DNA from: Echinometra lucunter | Taxonomy: Eukaryota > Echinodermata > Echinoidea > Camarodonta > Echinometridae | DNA length: 64,000 nt | Assembly (NCBI GenBank): GCA_029962745.1 | Contig: CM057154.1 | Coordinates: 30,105,763-30,169,762, forward strand | Reading direction: 5' to 3' | Shown here: positions 1 through 12,200 of the stretch, in pieces | How positions within the stretch are numbered: the first letter of the stretch is position 1 | Layout: each line of letters starts with the position of its first letter | Translations under genes and position numbers: made by a program | The notes under the pieces: model-generated | What the model was told of the DNA's origin: nothing | Databases searched by the model: none | Seen by the model: only the letters and a program-made list of their open reading frames with translations

Positions 1-6
1 CCCTAC

Positions 7-2777
7 CTATTTCTTCCTGTATCCGGATCATAGACCCGACGCACTTTGCTCTGTTCCTTTTCATACTGCTCTTTGGTCATTGGTATCATACTCCTGCTTG
101 ATGAACTGTCGTGAGACTTCTCTTCTTTCTTCCCTGCTATGAGATACAAATAATTATCAAAGATTATTAGCATAATCAGACTGGCTTTCATCAGTTTCAT
201 ATAAAGAAATATCCTAAGACTGTCTAAGGCAAAAGATCTGCAGAAAAATAATAGATGAGTCTGATGAGATCTATGGAAAAGTGGTGTACCCAAAGCAATG
301 CAGGGCTGTACATAAAATCACGTCTGCATTTCTCCAAGGGGGGGGGGGGGGGATATCTTACTTACAAAATTAAAAACAGAATGATAAAGTACTGAAAAAA
401 TATTCATAAGCCAGGAAATTCAATATCAATGAGATACTTTATCAACAAAATAAATACATAAGATTAGGACGGCTAAGGATGATTTGCCTTCAGATACTAA
501 TGAAAAAGCTTGACAGCACTCCGAATAGTCACGTAACGTTCATTCATAGGGACAATATTTGTTTACTGAAAATATCAAAAGGACCAATTCCCTTCCAGCA
601 CCATCAACCCCCCCGCCACCCTGAAAGAAAAAGCAATTCTTCATAGTTGCAAAAAAAAAAGTCTAACCTTGAGCCATTTCAAAAAGCTTCTTCTGAATTC
701 CTGTCAGTGGTGCAGCATCTTTATCTCTTTTCTCCTTTTTCGATCCTTCCTCCTGTCTTCCAGTGTCCTTCTTTTTCTTCTCTTTACTTTTCTTCTTCAA
801 ACCTTCTTTCTGTTTTTTCTCCTTCTTGTGCTTCTTCTTTTTCTTGTCCTTCAAAGGTGTCTTCTTTGATTTCACTATTTTATCCTTCTTTTCTTTGGAT
901 TTCTTTGCAGGTGTAGAATGTAATGAGATATCACTCTCTGATACATCTGATTCTGAACTCCATGATGCCTTTCTCTTCTTGGCTTTCTTGTCTGGCTTCT
1001 TGTCTTTCACCTTCTTGGAATCCTTGTCATTCTTTCCACTCCCAGACTTGTTCTTGCCACCTTCCTTGTGAGATTTATCAGGCTTTTTCTCACTCTCCAC
1101 TCTCTTCCCAGATCTGTCATCTTTCCTTCTATCTAAACCATCATTACGGATGGATGGACTTCTGTGCTTCTTTGCATCCAATTTACTTTTAGGCAAATCC
1201 TTTTGCGATCTTGAATACTTGCTAGAAGAGTTCTGCTCTCTAGGAACCCTGTCATTGCTCTTGGTGCTTCCTCTTGATTCATCTCTATGGCTCTTGCTTC
1301 TTTCACTAGAATGCTTAGAGTGGATCTTTTCAGCACTGTGTCCTAAGGATCGAGATTCATGTCTTGAATCAGCAGCATTTTGTCCATTCTTGGATGAGTG
1401 TTTGCTATCTCTGTCATGATGGGGGCTTCTATGTGATCTTCTGCTCCTGTCCTTACTGTGACTCCGATCACGTGAGTGCCTTGAAGAATGATCTCTCCTA
1501 TGGTCCTCCTGCTTGGATAGTTTTTCTGAGGATCTCGACTTGTGAGTTTCAGAGTGCTGAGGAATGTCATTTCTCCTCCTTGCATCACCAGAATGATGTG
1601 ATGAAGAGTGTTCCCTACTGTGCCTGTGCTTTACATCTGCACCATCCCTGCGCCGTTCAGAGTCTCTGTCTCTGGATCGCCTATCCCTCTCATGTCCACT
1701 ACTAGAGGTTCTTTTGGAGTTATGGCTTCCTCTGTCATTATGAGATGATCTATCTCTTTCATCCCTGTTCTCCCTTTCACCTTTCTTGCTCTTTGTATGG
1801 TTATGGGTCCTGTCATTTGGACTAAAATCTGAACTGGACTTTGTACGTTTGGAGTCTTTTCCTCTACTGTTTCTATCTTCCAATTGAGAGTCTTTTGCAC
1901 TTTTCCTTTTTGAGTCAAGATGATCCTTTCCGCGAACAGGTGAAGTTGCATATGCTCTGGGAAGTTTAGCACGAGGAGAATCATCATCTGAAGACACAAC
2001 ATACTGCTTGCCTTTGGCTAGCCGTGCTAATTCCTGTTCCTTCAATTCAATAACAGTATCGCTATCATTTTCATAAGCAGCATATGCTCTGGGGATTTTC
2101 TCTGCAGGGGACCGAGAACTGTCAGATGATTGTGATGAGTCTGAGTCTGAATGGGACTCTTCTTTACCGGCACTTCTCCCAGAATCGCTGGTTGATGCCG
2201 TTGCATATGCCTTAGGAAGACCCGGTCTACCATCGTCACTTGAGTCACTTTCTGATGAGTTAGAACTGCCACGCATCCTCCTGGAAACAAACTTGGAGCT
2301 AGACAACTCCTCCTTCTGACGTCGCTCTTGTTCCTTACTCGAGTTGTGATTCGAGCTGTTGCTAGCATCAATGGCAGACTTTGACCTTGATCTCTCTCTG
2401 GAATTCCCTGTTACAGGAGAGCGAGGTCTGGTATCTTTTTTGGCAGAGGAACTTTTTCTTTCCTCCTTTTTCCGCTCATGTTCTCTCCTGGGATCCCTCT
2501 CATTTTGACTCTTATCCTTCCGACTTTCTGGCTTCCTGTCTTCATCTCTGCTCCTCTTATGATCACTCCTGCTCCTATCTGATGACCTGTGCTCTCCTGA
2601 AGAATGATGTCCACGATCCTTGTCACGTCTCTCGCTTTCACCATGATACTGCTTATAGGATGTTTCTCTTGAGGCATGGTGATCCTTCTCTCTGCCTCTC
2701 TCCTTGTCTCTCTCCCTATGCTTGCTTCTTTCTCTTCTTCTGTCTCCATGAGGGGACCTACTCCTTGAACGTCCCAT
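7..2777 (-). CDS. ARL6IP4: ARL6IP4 / SR-25-like nuclear SR protein (partial, C-terminus off the left edge)
   Basis: Two coding exons are visible on the minus strand: 2777-668 and 133-7. The ATG at 2775-2777 follows a 3' splice site (AG at 2789-2788), has A at -3 and G at +4, and starts MGRSRSRSP. The upstream in-frame Met lies in intron sequence and was not used. The first exon encodes about 703 residues of RS/RD/SK-rich, disordered sequence that turns lysine-rich (KKKKKHKKEKK type) near its end, then IQKKLFEMAQG. Donor CAAG|GTTAG and acceptor GCAG|GG join in frame to KKEEKSHD and then PMTKEQYEKEQ...RRVYDPDTGR. That last segment matches my memory of the conserved C-terminal domain of SR-25/ARL6IP4 (MTKEEW...RKVVDPETGRTR). 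The exon ends AATAG|GTAGGG, so more exons lie to the left. Family role: nuclear, splicing-associated. The long N-terminal region is far larger than in the human protein (roughly 360-420 residues). The family call rests only on the C-terminal segment. Confidence 0.75.
134..667 (-). other. Intron of the ARL6IP4-like gene
   Basis: Sequence between donor GT (667-666) and acceptor AG (135-134) on the minus strand, phase 1. It holds a G homopolymer near 340-352 and a C-rich tract near 609-618. I see no gene or structured RNA in it. Confidence 0.75.
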
Positions 2778-2924
2778 TGTGCTATGTCTGAAGACGAAAG
2801 AAAAAATGATTATAAAGTTAAACATTAAAATAATTATTAAACCCTTTTTTTCACTTGGTTATTCTTCAAAATTAATCATAACAAATTTAGGGTAGGTAAA
2901 TCTGCAAGTTTTTTTTTACCCTTC

Positions 2925-3081
2925 ACCTGCGGCCCAGTGTATAAAACTTGCGTTTGATCGCAGCTCCTAAAAATCAAATGCAAGTCCTTAATGCGCACTT
3001 CTAATATTGGCTGAAAATGATTTTCCCCCCAAGTTGCATTCAAAATTTTCAAATGCAAGTTTTATGCAGTGGGCCCAGGTG
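2925..3081. mobile_element. MITE with ~30-bp terminal inverted repeats
   Basis: The left end (CTGCGGCCCAGTGTATAAAA, then CTTGC) is repeated inverted at the right end (GCAAGTTTTATGCAGTGGGC, then CCAG). Length about 157 bp, no coding capacity. It sits just upstream of the ARL6IP4-like coding exon, in its 5' intron or promoter side. Confidence 0.6.
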
Positions 3082-3752
3082 TTGTCAGGCTGATCCACCT
3101 CTTGACTGTCACCTCACCATGCACATTATTAAACATCTTTTGGCTAGCTCTGCCATTTTCATTTGTCAGTGTCATTTTCAACTTTATTTTTTAACAGTTA
3201 AACCAAAACATAAGGCATGAAGCAGAAAGACAAAAATATGACATCAATGTGAATCATTAGAATTTAAATTTTCTTAATAAACTACCTGAATTAGCTGAAC
3301 TTAGCTTCAAGTTTATGGCTCGGGGAAGTAAGCAAAATAACCTCTCACTTTTTCCTTGAACATCTGCAAAGCAAAACATCATAACCAACAAATGGGACTG
3401 CACAGTACAACTACAAGCTGCAATATTTTCAGCGTTATTCAAATACTGTGATAAAAGAAAATTGTTCAGAAATACCTCCTAAATGATGAATAGTTGATCT
3501 CAAGACTATTACAGCAGCTGCAAACTGGTTAAAGAGTTGATGGCAAATTTTAAATGCATCCTTTGCATTGGTAGAGCAGCTCGACGTAGACAGTCCGATC
3601 TTCAGATTTTTTACTTTTTGTCAAAAAAGCCCAGCCCTCTACGTCGCAATATGCTCTCTATATAGCTCAACCATTAATTTAGCGCTAGCTAGCTACACAG
3701 AAATAGAAGACGTCTTCTAACTGTGGCTAGCTAGCTGTAGCAAAGATTCTGG

Positions 3753-4549
3753 CTATAGACCAATTTCACGGCCGGTTTATGTATTTGGCCCTCTATCGGC
3801 GACGCCATTGCTGCTGTGGGCAAGCGCGCTGACCGCGATTGGCTCTGTGTACAAAATGAATGTAAGATATGAGATATGCCCTGATATTGTTCCATTTACT
3901 TTATTCTAGATCAATAAAATAAAGCATGGATACATGGGTAGATGAGGTAAGACAATGGTCATATCTGACGGATGAAGGTATGATGTATTTTTGTAATTTC
4001 GATGGTTTTTCAACTTAGTTTTGTCAGTAAAAGTTCGATTGCAGCATAGAAGCCGTAGTAAACGGGAGCCCTAAATCTTACCCTGTTTACAAAGTCAAGT
4101 TTTCACTCATTAAATTTTACGCCAAAGTACATAATGATATGTTTCTTGACTTAAAAGTCCCTTCTGTTGATGTTTTTACCCACTGGCGACGAATTCCTTC
4201 ACATTGCTTACGGAAACCTGTGTAGGGAGTACGGCTTCTCACACAAACAGGCTTAATGAGTCAAAAGCGAGTGAATTTTGCACTCGGTTAGCTTCCAATT
4301 TTTAAACTTTCTCTAATCCTTGTGGAATTTGAGCACCCCACAGCTGCGACCTGAACTTCCCTGATAATTTCTCATTGCAAATATTAAAATAAATCTGCAT
4401 ATACTGGTCAAAATAGACAAAAAATCGAACGAATGTACATAACGCGCTATTGACTTGTGTACTGTAAAAGTTGGAGCGCCCACCCCAGTATGTCGAACTG
4501 TGTCGAACAGTCTGCTGCCCTCTTACGTTGTGAAATTGGTCTATAGTAT
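3753..4549. mobile_element. Candidate non-autonomous DNA transposon (TIR CTATAGACCAATTTCAC)
   Basis: CTATAGACCAATTTCAC near 3754 recurs inverted as GTGAAATTGGTCTATAG near 4534-4549. The interior is about 800 bp, locally GC-richer at the left end, with only short ORFs (one of about 30 codons starting near 3927). The GC-rich left end could otherwise be mistaken for a promoter island. No clear target duplication beyond TA was found. Confidence 0.45.
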
Positions 4550-4740
4550 CCATCTAATTATGGTGTCAGAAATTATCTCTCTTATCATTGCGGGTCATAT
4601 CGATGATCTCTTTGTGGAACTTTTCTTTTCATTTTCAATTTTCCATAAGTGCTTGATTTATTATCAGTTGAAAAATATAATGAACTTTAAATAAATGTTA
4701 GATTTATGATGCTATGTCACCTGAAATTTTGACTTCCCTT

Positions 4741-5375
4741 CAGTGGCGGCACCAAGGGGGGGCATGGGGGGGCATTTGCCCCCCCACTCAGAAGCTTTGC
4801 CCCCCCAGTTGCCCCCCCCCCCAGAAATTTTGAGGACTGAAAAGAAAAATTATACAGTAATTTGTAAATAAGTAGATGTTGTCATAAGCATCATATTCAA
4901 GCTGTGAAGTGCTCTAAAATACCATTTTCCACTCTTCAAAACTTCGATTGAAAACAAAAAAAGTGGTTATTTTTGGCTCGCTCGCTTCGCTCGCTCATCA
5001 TATCTTTAAAATTCTTTTCTAAAATGCAATTAAAAACAAGAAAAGTAGCCATTTTTGGCTCGCTCGCTTCGCTCGCTCGTCATATTTCAGAATATTTATT
5101 TGAAAATGCGATTAAAAACCAGAAGGTTATTTTTTGTTCGCTCGCTCGCAAAATTGATATTAAAATGTGTGTAAGAGGGAAAAAAAAATCCAAAAATTCA
5201 ATTATCCCCCCCCCCCCTCCTCAAAGTGGATTTACGCCGGCAACTAAAACTCGCGCTTCACGCTCGATTTTTCCATACACGCAAAAAAAAAAAAATTGAC
5301 TGCCCCTGCCCCCCCCAACATTTTCTTTTGCCCCCCATTTGCCCCCCCACTTTAACAATCCTGGTGCCGCCACTG
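4741..5375. mobile_element. hAT-type MITE, 635 bp, with perfect 8-bp target-site duplication
   Basis: The ends are CAGTGGCGGCACCA... and ...TGGTGCCGCCACTG. CTTCCCTT occurs directly on both sides (4733-4740 and 5376-5383). An 8-bp duplication with CAG...CTG-type ends is the hAT signature. The interior holds three diverged direct repeats containing the motif GGCTCGCTCGCTTCGCTCGC (near 4975, 5058 and 5138) plus long G/C runs. No transposase ORF is present. Confidence 0.8.
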
Positions 5376-5388
5376 CTTCCCTTACACC

Positions 5389-5616
5389 CGCGACCAGTCT
5401 CAAAGGGCCAGCGGTATTGTCTGTGTAAAGACTTCATTTCAGAATGAAATGAAATTCAGAATTGATGTCACAATTTCTTTTGTCATATCTAAACCATCTC
5501 GCGACCAGTCTCAAAGGGCCAGCGATAGGCCTATTGTCTGTGCAGAGACTTCATTTCAGAATGAAATAAAATTCAGAATTGATGTCACAATTTCTTTTGT
5601 CATATCTAAACCATCT
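5389..5616. repeat. Two-copy tandem repeat, ~111/117 bp
   Basis: The unit beginning CGCGACCAGTCTCAAAGGGC at 5389 is repeated from 5500, with a few substitutions and a 6-bp difference, and ends at 5616. It lies immediately beyond the hAT element. Short ORFs across it are by-products of the repeat. Confidence 0.8.
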
Positions 5617-6561
5617 CAGAAAATTTTCTAACAAGAGGGGGGGGGGGAAAGAGGAATGGTCATCACACATTTTGAGGCTCTCTTTCCATGCATAATCTCC
5701 CGACAAGCAAAGAAAGAAAGAAAAAAAATCTTCACGGGGGATGGGATCGAGGTCATCAGTTCTATCTAATCGGGGCACAATATATAGTTTGGATGGAAAA
5801 GGGGCACGGGCCAGAATTGTCCCCCCTCCTTAAAAAACAAAAACCAAAAAAAAACTTGCATTGTTAAGGTGTAAACCATTTTCAGAAAACTCTTTACCCA
5901 ATAGGATTCAGTGCATCAGATCCCATCATGAAATGATGATATGGCAGTCCTGTACATGTCAGCATTTCATTTTAATTAATTTGATTTGGTTTAGTTTGAT
6001 TTGATTTCATATGGGCTGAGAAATAGTAACATATATGCAGCGGCGGCGCTACATACAGGGGGCAGCTAGGGGGCGACCGCCCCCGCCCTTATGATTTTTC
6101 AAGTGATCAAAAAAGAAAAAAAAAAGAAGAAGAAGAAAGAAGAAGAAAAGAAGAGGAGGAAGAAATATGATGGGCCTATGGGGAAAGAGAGGGCTGGGTA
6201 ATGCAACTATATAATACCCTTATTTTTCATTTAAAATGTAAATAAACTCACCTATTGGTCATCTCCCCCCCCCCCCCCTGCATATGTCAAGTAATTTTCA
6301 GGCTTTTAAAACAATATAACAGGCCTATGCCTTCTTCTAAATCCTAATCAGTTGGATCATTAAAGGTGCCATTCTCCATTGGAGACAAAATTATTTCATA
6401 AAGATCATACTGGTCATTTTGTTATATCATGAGAAAATTGGGTGATGGCGACCAATAAAAGAATTGCCAGAAGAACGACTTTTCCTAGGACTTTCCCCTT
6501 CTGTGGGAAAAAAAAATGTTCCCGTTCCCGTTTTCAGATCTTAGGATTACGTCCATACTTT

Positions 6562-6596
<35 letters not shown>
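6562..6596. repeat. (TTG)n microsatellite
   Basis: About eleven uninterrupted TTG units. The G-rich and C-rich flanks at 6698-6713 and 6774-6785 look like remains of another GC-ended transposon. Confidence 0.85.
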
Positions 6597-7561
6597 ACTA
6601 ATTGCTTTTGTCTATGCAAACAAATATATGCTCTACAGGTATGTGCTTCATAACTGGCACTGAATTACAACAGAAGCTGCGGAGCGTTTTTGAAAGTGGG
6701 GGGGGGGGGGGGCTGAGCGTGCAAACAAGCATAGTTACGCGTTTATTGTACAGAGTTTCGGAGGGGACTGCAGCCCCCCCCCCCCGGTTCCGCGGCCCCT
6801 GTACAATCAGTTGACCATGATGACAGACTCCCACCAACTTAATAAACTTTATATGACTCATTCATTGCTTAGCTGTCATATTATTATGCTTGTAAAAGTC
6901 CTGCTTGGATCGGTGTATCTACTTTTTAAAAGTTTTGTTTTTGTTTGTTTGGTTGTTGTTGTTTTTTGACAACTCCCCCTCCCCACACGCAAACACCCTC
7001 CAAAATTTTTTAATGTTCAGGTTCCTTTGTAATTGTATTCCAGAGTATCTAGGAAACATATGAAAGGGAGATCGAGAAGGATAGGCGGCCCCTTTAAATA
7101 TAAATATTATGATGGGCTGCGAAAAGACTAATTTGTGGCAAGCAGCCGACTGACTATCATTATCAAAGTGAGTATCAAAGTATCTTTTTGATCATTTTAA
7201 CGTTGAAATTTATAATGCATATACCCTTGTATTATATTTGATTGGTGATAAAATATTATGTGAATATGAGCTGAGAAAAGAATGAAATGAACTTACTGGT
7301 TAAATTCTAAAGACAAGTTAAGAGTTCCGTCGATTCCGATTGACTGAGCTGAGCCTGTGCTGTGAAGAATAAGCGGAATGCTGCTTAATTTCGAGCGAGA
7401 AGTTCTGGGGCAAACATAGGGGTGGTCCCGTTGGAGATGATGTTGTCTGTGTGCTTTTTACTGGTGACTGGTGCACATGGTGAGTGATCAGTTTGATTTT
7501 TTTTTGTGTGTGTGTATGTGTGTGTGTTAATCTAACAATTTAATGGGTCTTAATATAATAA

Positions 7562-9105
7562 TTTTATAATAACTGATTTCATTGTTTCTCTTTTAAGTTA
7601 TATATGATTCATGCTTATATTGGCCATATCGTGGTTTAGGAAACCACTCGTTATTTGACGCACGCACTTGTGTACAAAGAGAATGGAGGTGGAAATAGGA
7701 AACCAATGCGTGTGACTGAATAAAGCGCTGCTTATGTGATTTGAAATGTTAAATTGAAATGTTGTATATTTTTGTTCATGAAATCAGAATAAAACAGTAT
7801 GGAAAAAAACAAAATATTAATGTACAAGAGAAGACTTTTTGTTGGGGTGGGGGGGGGGGGGGGGAGGAGTGGTGCTTCAACATTTCTTATAATAACTGAT
7901 TTCATTGTTTCTCTTTTAAGTTATATATGATTCATGCGTATATTAAGTTATTTTTTAAAAGTCAAAATATGAAATGTAAAATATTATATTATGTGATTTG
8001 AAATGTTAAATTGAAATGTTATATATTTTTGTTCATGAAATCAGAATAAAACAGCATTGGAAAAAAAAATTAATTAATGATGTTAAAGCTTTATGGCAGA
8101 GGGTTATTGAAAAACTGAGTTTGGTAGAGCTCTGAAATGTAGAGTGGAAAGATATACATGTTGGAATTAATGGATTAGACCTTGAAGTAAAATTTTGTAA
8201 TACGGTAATCTTTTTAATGAAATATATCATTTTTAGGTCAAGGTCAGAAGGTAGAGTTCCTACTCAAGAAGAAAGTATTCAGACTTCAGAGAGTCGTAGA
8301 ATATCGAAATGAAGAAAAAGCAATAATTATTAAAAAGAACAAGTTAGAAGCATTTGTTAAAATGGGAGAGTGACTGTGTAGGTGTTATGTGTGTGCGCAT
8401 GTGTGTGTTTTGGAAGGATATGGGAGGGGTGATACTTTGTTGGGGTTTTTTTTTCTCATTGATTTCTTTTTGACTTGCTTTGTTTTGATGACTGTAAGCT
8501 ATGTAATCTTAGATAGTTTTATATCAATGAGTGAATAGTTGATACATGAAAGGAAAAGTGTTTTAGTATGCATATTGGTAGGTAATTTTTTTTTAAGGGG
8601 ATCCTAGTTTCAATATATCTATTTGTTTATTAGTTTGTATTGGATTTGGGTCTCCTTTGTTTGTTCTTTTCTTGTAGATTTTTTTTTTTTTAAGACACAA
8701 CATGTGTGTATCGCCCTCCACAAAAATTACAAGTTTGTTGGGGCGGGGGGGGGGGGGGGGAGTGGTAACTCAACATTTTTATAATAACTGATTTCATTAT
8801 TTTTCTTTTAAGTTATATATGATTCATGCTTATATTAAGTTATTGAAAAAATGTCAAAATATGAAATGTGAAATATTATATTATGTGATTTGAAATGTTA
8901 AATTGAAATGTTATATATTTTTGTTCATGAAATCAGAATAAAACAGTATTGGAAAAAATTAATTAAGTTATATATGATTCATGCTTATATTAAGTTATTG
9001 AAAAAAGGTCAAAATATGAAATGTGAAATATTTATGTGATTTGAAATGTTAAATTGAAATTTATATATTTTTGTTCATGAAATCAGAATAAAACAGACTA
9101 GAAAT
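7562..9105. repeat. Four-copy local repeat upstream of POP5
   Basis: A module containing AACTGATTTCATTGTTTCTC, then AAGTTATATATGATTCATGC, then GAAATGTTAAATTGAAATGT and a tail CATGAAATCAGAATAAAACA recurs near 7562-7800, 7887-8060, 8778-8955 and 8961-9095. Copies differ by deletions and substitutions. G homopolymers precede two of the copies (7849-7864, 8744-8760). Confidence 0.7.
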
Positions 9106-9240
9106 CTATGGGGAAAAAAATTGTTATTTTTTAAAGCTTTTTTTTTTTTTTCTTTCATCTTTGCTTTTGTTTTCCAGGTTGACAAAGTAGTCTATTTCAA
9201 CTTTGAGCTTAGCCATAGGACTTCGTTGACCTGTGCATAT

Positions 9241-9252
9241 ATGTGAATGTGA
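9241..9252 (+). promoter_or_regulatory. Two adjacent minimal (AUG-UGA) upstream ORFs in the POP5 5' UTR
   Basis: ATGTGA occurs at 9241-9246 and again at 9247-9252, four bases before the POP5 start at 9257. Each is a start codon followed directly by a stop. Such elements can stall or bleed off scanning ribosomes, so they may damp translation. Whether they are in the mature mRNA depends on the exon beginning at 9178, which is supported by its acceptor. Confidence 0.55.
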
Positions 9253-9256
9253 AGCA

Positions 9257-12200
9257 ATGGTTCGTTTGAAGAACAGGTAGGCCTAGTAAGATTTCTTCTA
9301 ATTCAAATTCACAACTGTTTGATTAGCATTTCAGTCAAGCATTTCAGTCAACAAAGACACAAAAAAAAGCAGGTTAAAGGGAAACATTTTGAGCAAGCAC
9401 CTGTTTCTCCCTATCATATATCAGTTCTTGTTTTCATTGGCAGATTAACACTGTACAGTGGAAATTCAGTATAACGAGGTCCTTGGAATTGGGACCACCA
9501 AAATTACCTTGTTGTAGCAGGAACCTTGTTATATAAGGGTGAAAAAAAAAACAATAGAATATAAAGAGCTGGGACCGAAATATTACCTTGTAATATGAGG
9601 AATATTGTTATAGAAGATCTCTTTATACCGAGTTTCCACTGTATTCAGAATTTCAGTGTGGAGAGTTCTAAAGAAAAGGAAATGCCCACTCATCCTATGT
9701 ACTCGGTCATTGAATTGACCTCATCCCGAAAATGTGACAAGTCTGTACCGAAACTACACAGCATGCTTTTCTATTGGTTACTCGACAGCATGCCGTCGGC
9801 CTACGAGTCTGATAAGCGTCAGTTTTCTTCTTAAAATTCACCATTTTCAGTTCATTCATCAGATATGAAGCAGAAAGGGGAAAATTGAGAGCCTCAGGAA
9901 CATTGCTGGTAAGTAAAATCAAAACTTTTCTTCTCTTTTATAGAAGAACTAAGTCAATGTATTTCGCGTTCACGTCAGCAATTTGTTTCGCTATTCAAAA
10001 CGCCGTTTTGACCTACGGGTGGAAATGCCTATTCATCAAGCTCTTCAAAAGACGATCGTAAGTGATGAGTCCGGTGGTTTTTCATAGGCATATCATTAAT
10101 GATACAATTTATTTCATTCATATTTTCATTCTACATGTAGTTCCTCTATGTAGCCTCTGTTTTGTTGACTGATATGACACCTACCTGTACGTGTCACTGT
10201 TGCCAATTTAAAAGGAAAATCAATTTATTCATCTGTTTAAAAAGTAGTATACCTGATGTCGTGAGTCAAGGTGGTCTGTGATTTCATAGTGATGCCTTCC
10301 AACCTCTTCTACCCATAGGTATATTCTTGGGGAGCTGATACTAGATGATGGCCAGACAGCGACCCAGGCTAAATTGAATACAAGGGTAACACAGCAGGCT
10401 ATTCAGGTAGCCATTAAACAGATCCATGGTGACTTTGGTCTTGGTGCTGTCACTGCTGGATTCTCGGGTAAACGTCAAAAAACCTTATTTCCACTGATGC
10501 TCCCTATTGACTTTTTGCAGCATCTTTTCTTTTGTATCGTTTCTATGTGGCATGCTTGAAATTGACATTGTTGAACAGTTGAAAAACGTTACAACACAAA
10601 TCACAAATGGCAAACAGGTAGTCCTCTGCATATTGAAGAACTGTATGAATTTATTTGTGGTCACTGAATATTATGTTTGTTGGATTTACTATATAAAAAG
10701 TGGGCAATACTTTGACCAAATTGTTTGTTGGATTTACTGTATAAAAAGTGGGCAATACTTTGACCAAATTGTTTGTTGGATTTACTGTATAAAAAGTGGG
10801 CAATACTTTGACCAAATTTTCCACTCGGTACTAAAATTGTAGGCAGAAAAAAAAAGTATTGTAGTTTTTTTAGGAAAGCTTTGTGATTTTATCACCAGAT
10901 GTTGTGACTCACTCACGTTTGACTAGCCATTCTTATACCGGGTGGCCCAGAAAAAGTGGAACGGTGGATTTTCAGTACTTTACCTTCAGAAAGTAAATAA
11001 TCTTTTGACTTTAGTAGGTAAAGTATCTTCTACAAAAGAGAATGATACCAAGATCATTAAATTTGGTGAAGTAATTTTGATTCTATACCCGTTTCTTAAA
11101 ATACAGTAATTTTCGAGTTTTTGCGACAGTGGAGAGCAGAATTGTGTCGGGAATGGCCTGTCATATGGCATGTGTATGGCACGTTTTGTTGCTGACATGC
11201 ATCAATGGACTTCCCTCAAACATTGTATTATGAAAGGCCATCCGACACAAAGCTACTCTCATCAGTCGCCAGAAATTTGAAAATGCCTGTATTTTAGGAA
11301 ATGGGCATAGAATACAAATTACTTCACCAAATTCAATGATCTTGGTATCATTTTCTTCGGCAGACGATGCTTTACCTATTGATGTAGAAATTTTATCTAC
11401 TTTTTAAAAGTAGATAAAAGTACTGAAAATCCACCGTTCCGCTTTTTCTGGGACACCCGGTATATATATTTTTTTTTTTGCTGCACACATAAGTTAAAGA
11501 ATTGACTAAAATTCTATTTTAATGGTAATTGGTTATGAAATGATGCAAAATCTGGGGCAGCAACAGTATCAAATTGTCATTATTGTTCTTTGTAAATTTC
11601 GTTTTTTTGTTTGATAGTGAAATATGTGGGACAACAGACCAACACCGTACTGATCAAAGTTCGTCATCGGGCAGTCAAATACCTCACCTCCTCACTGCCA
11701 TTTGTGACATCCATCTCAAAAGTGCCCTGCTGCTTCCTAACTCTTCATGTTGCTGGTACGTTCAGATGATATCCAAGGAATTTTTTACTTTGTTGTTATG
11801 CACAAATACGGCCTGCTACTTTGGAGAGCAATACTATGGTTAAATTAGTAACAAGAAGATTATTCCCAAACTGTGTTACATGTATGTCCCAAGATGACAT
11901 TGAGGAGCTTAGTAGTTAGTACAGACTCAAGATCATGGTAAGCTAAACTTAAAAAAAAAAAAACATCAATACACAATCCCTTGGCTTTGTTGTTCTTCTA
12001 AGAAGCAGGAAAAAAAGAAGATATGTATTGTAGATGTGATTATGGGCTGAAGTGCATTGAATTAGAGCATCATCTGTATTTTGGTGTCCCTGTGATATGC
12101 AGGGGTTTTATTTACTATTTTCTGTTGTAAAAAATTAGTTATGCCTACCTGCATATATGCTCATCTTTTGTTACCCAATAGTATAGTAATGTCTAGCCTG

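Larger units (their letters stand above)
2788..9177. other. Spacer / 5' region between the divergently transcribed ARL6IP4-like gene and POP5
   Basis: There is no convincing protein-coding exon here. It contains several inverted-repeat elements, G/C homopolymers, a (TTG)n tract and a four-copy local repeat. The two genes point away from each other, so both promoters should lie here. A possible noncoding first exon of POP5 could end at 7479, where ACATG|GTGAGTG is a good 5' splice site, joined to the strong acceptor at 9176-9177. This is inference only. Confidence 0.5.

Noticed and set aside
669..2791. Several open frames on the plus strand and in other minus frames over the SR exon
   Set aside because: They are shadows of the repetitive RS/K-rich coding sequence; only the frame with conserved splice junctions and the MTKEQY domain is real.
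3565..3610. tRNA-like words (TTGGTAGAGCAGCTC)
   Set aside because: The D-arm resemblance is not followed by an anticodon stem, a GGTTCGA-type T arm or an acceptor stem.
3770..3850. GC-richer patch with CCAAT-like ATTGG as a promoter island
   Set aside because: It lies at one end of a candidate inverted-repeat transposon, so it is not independent evidence for a promoter.
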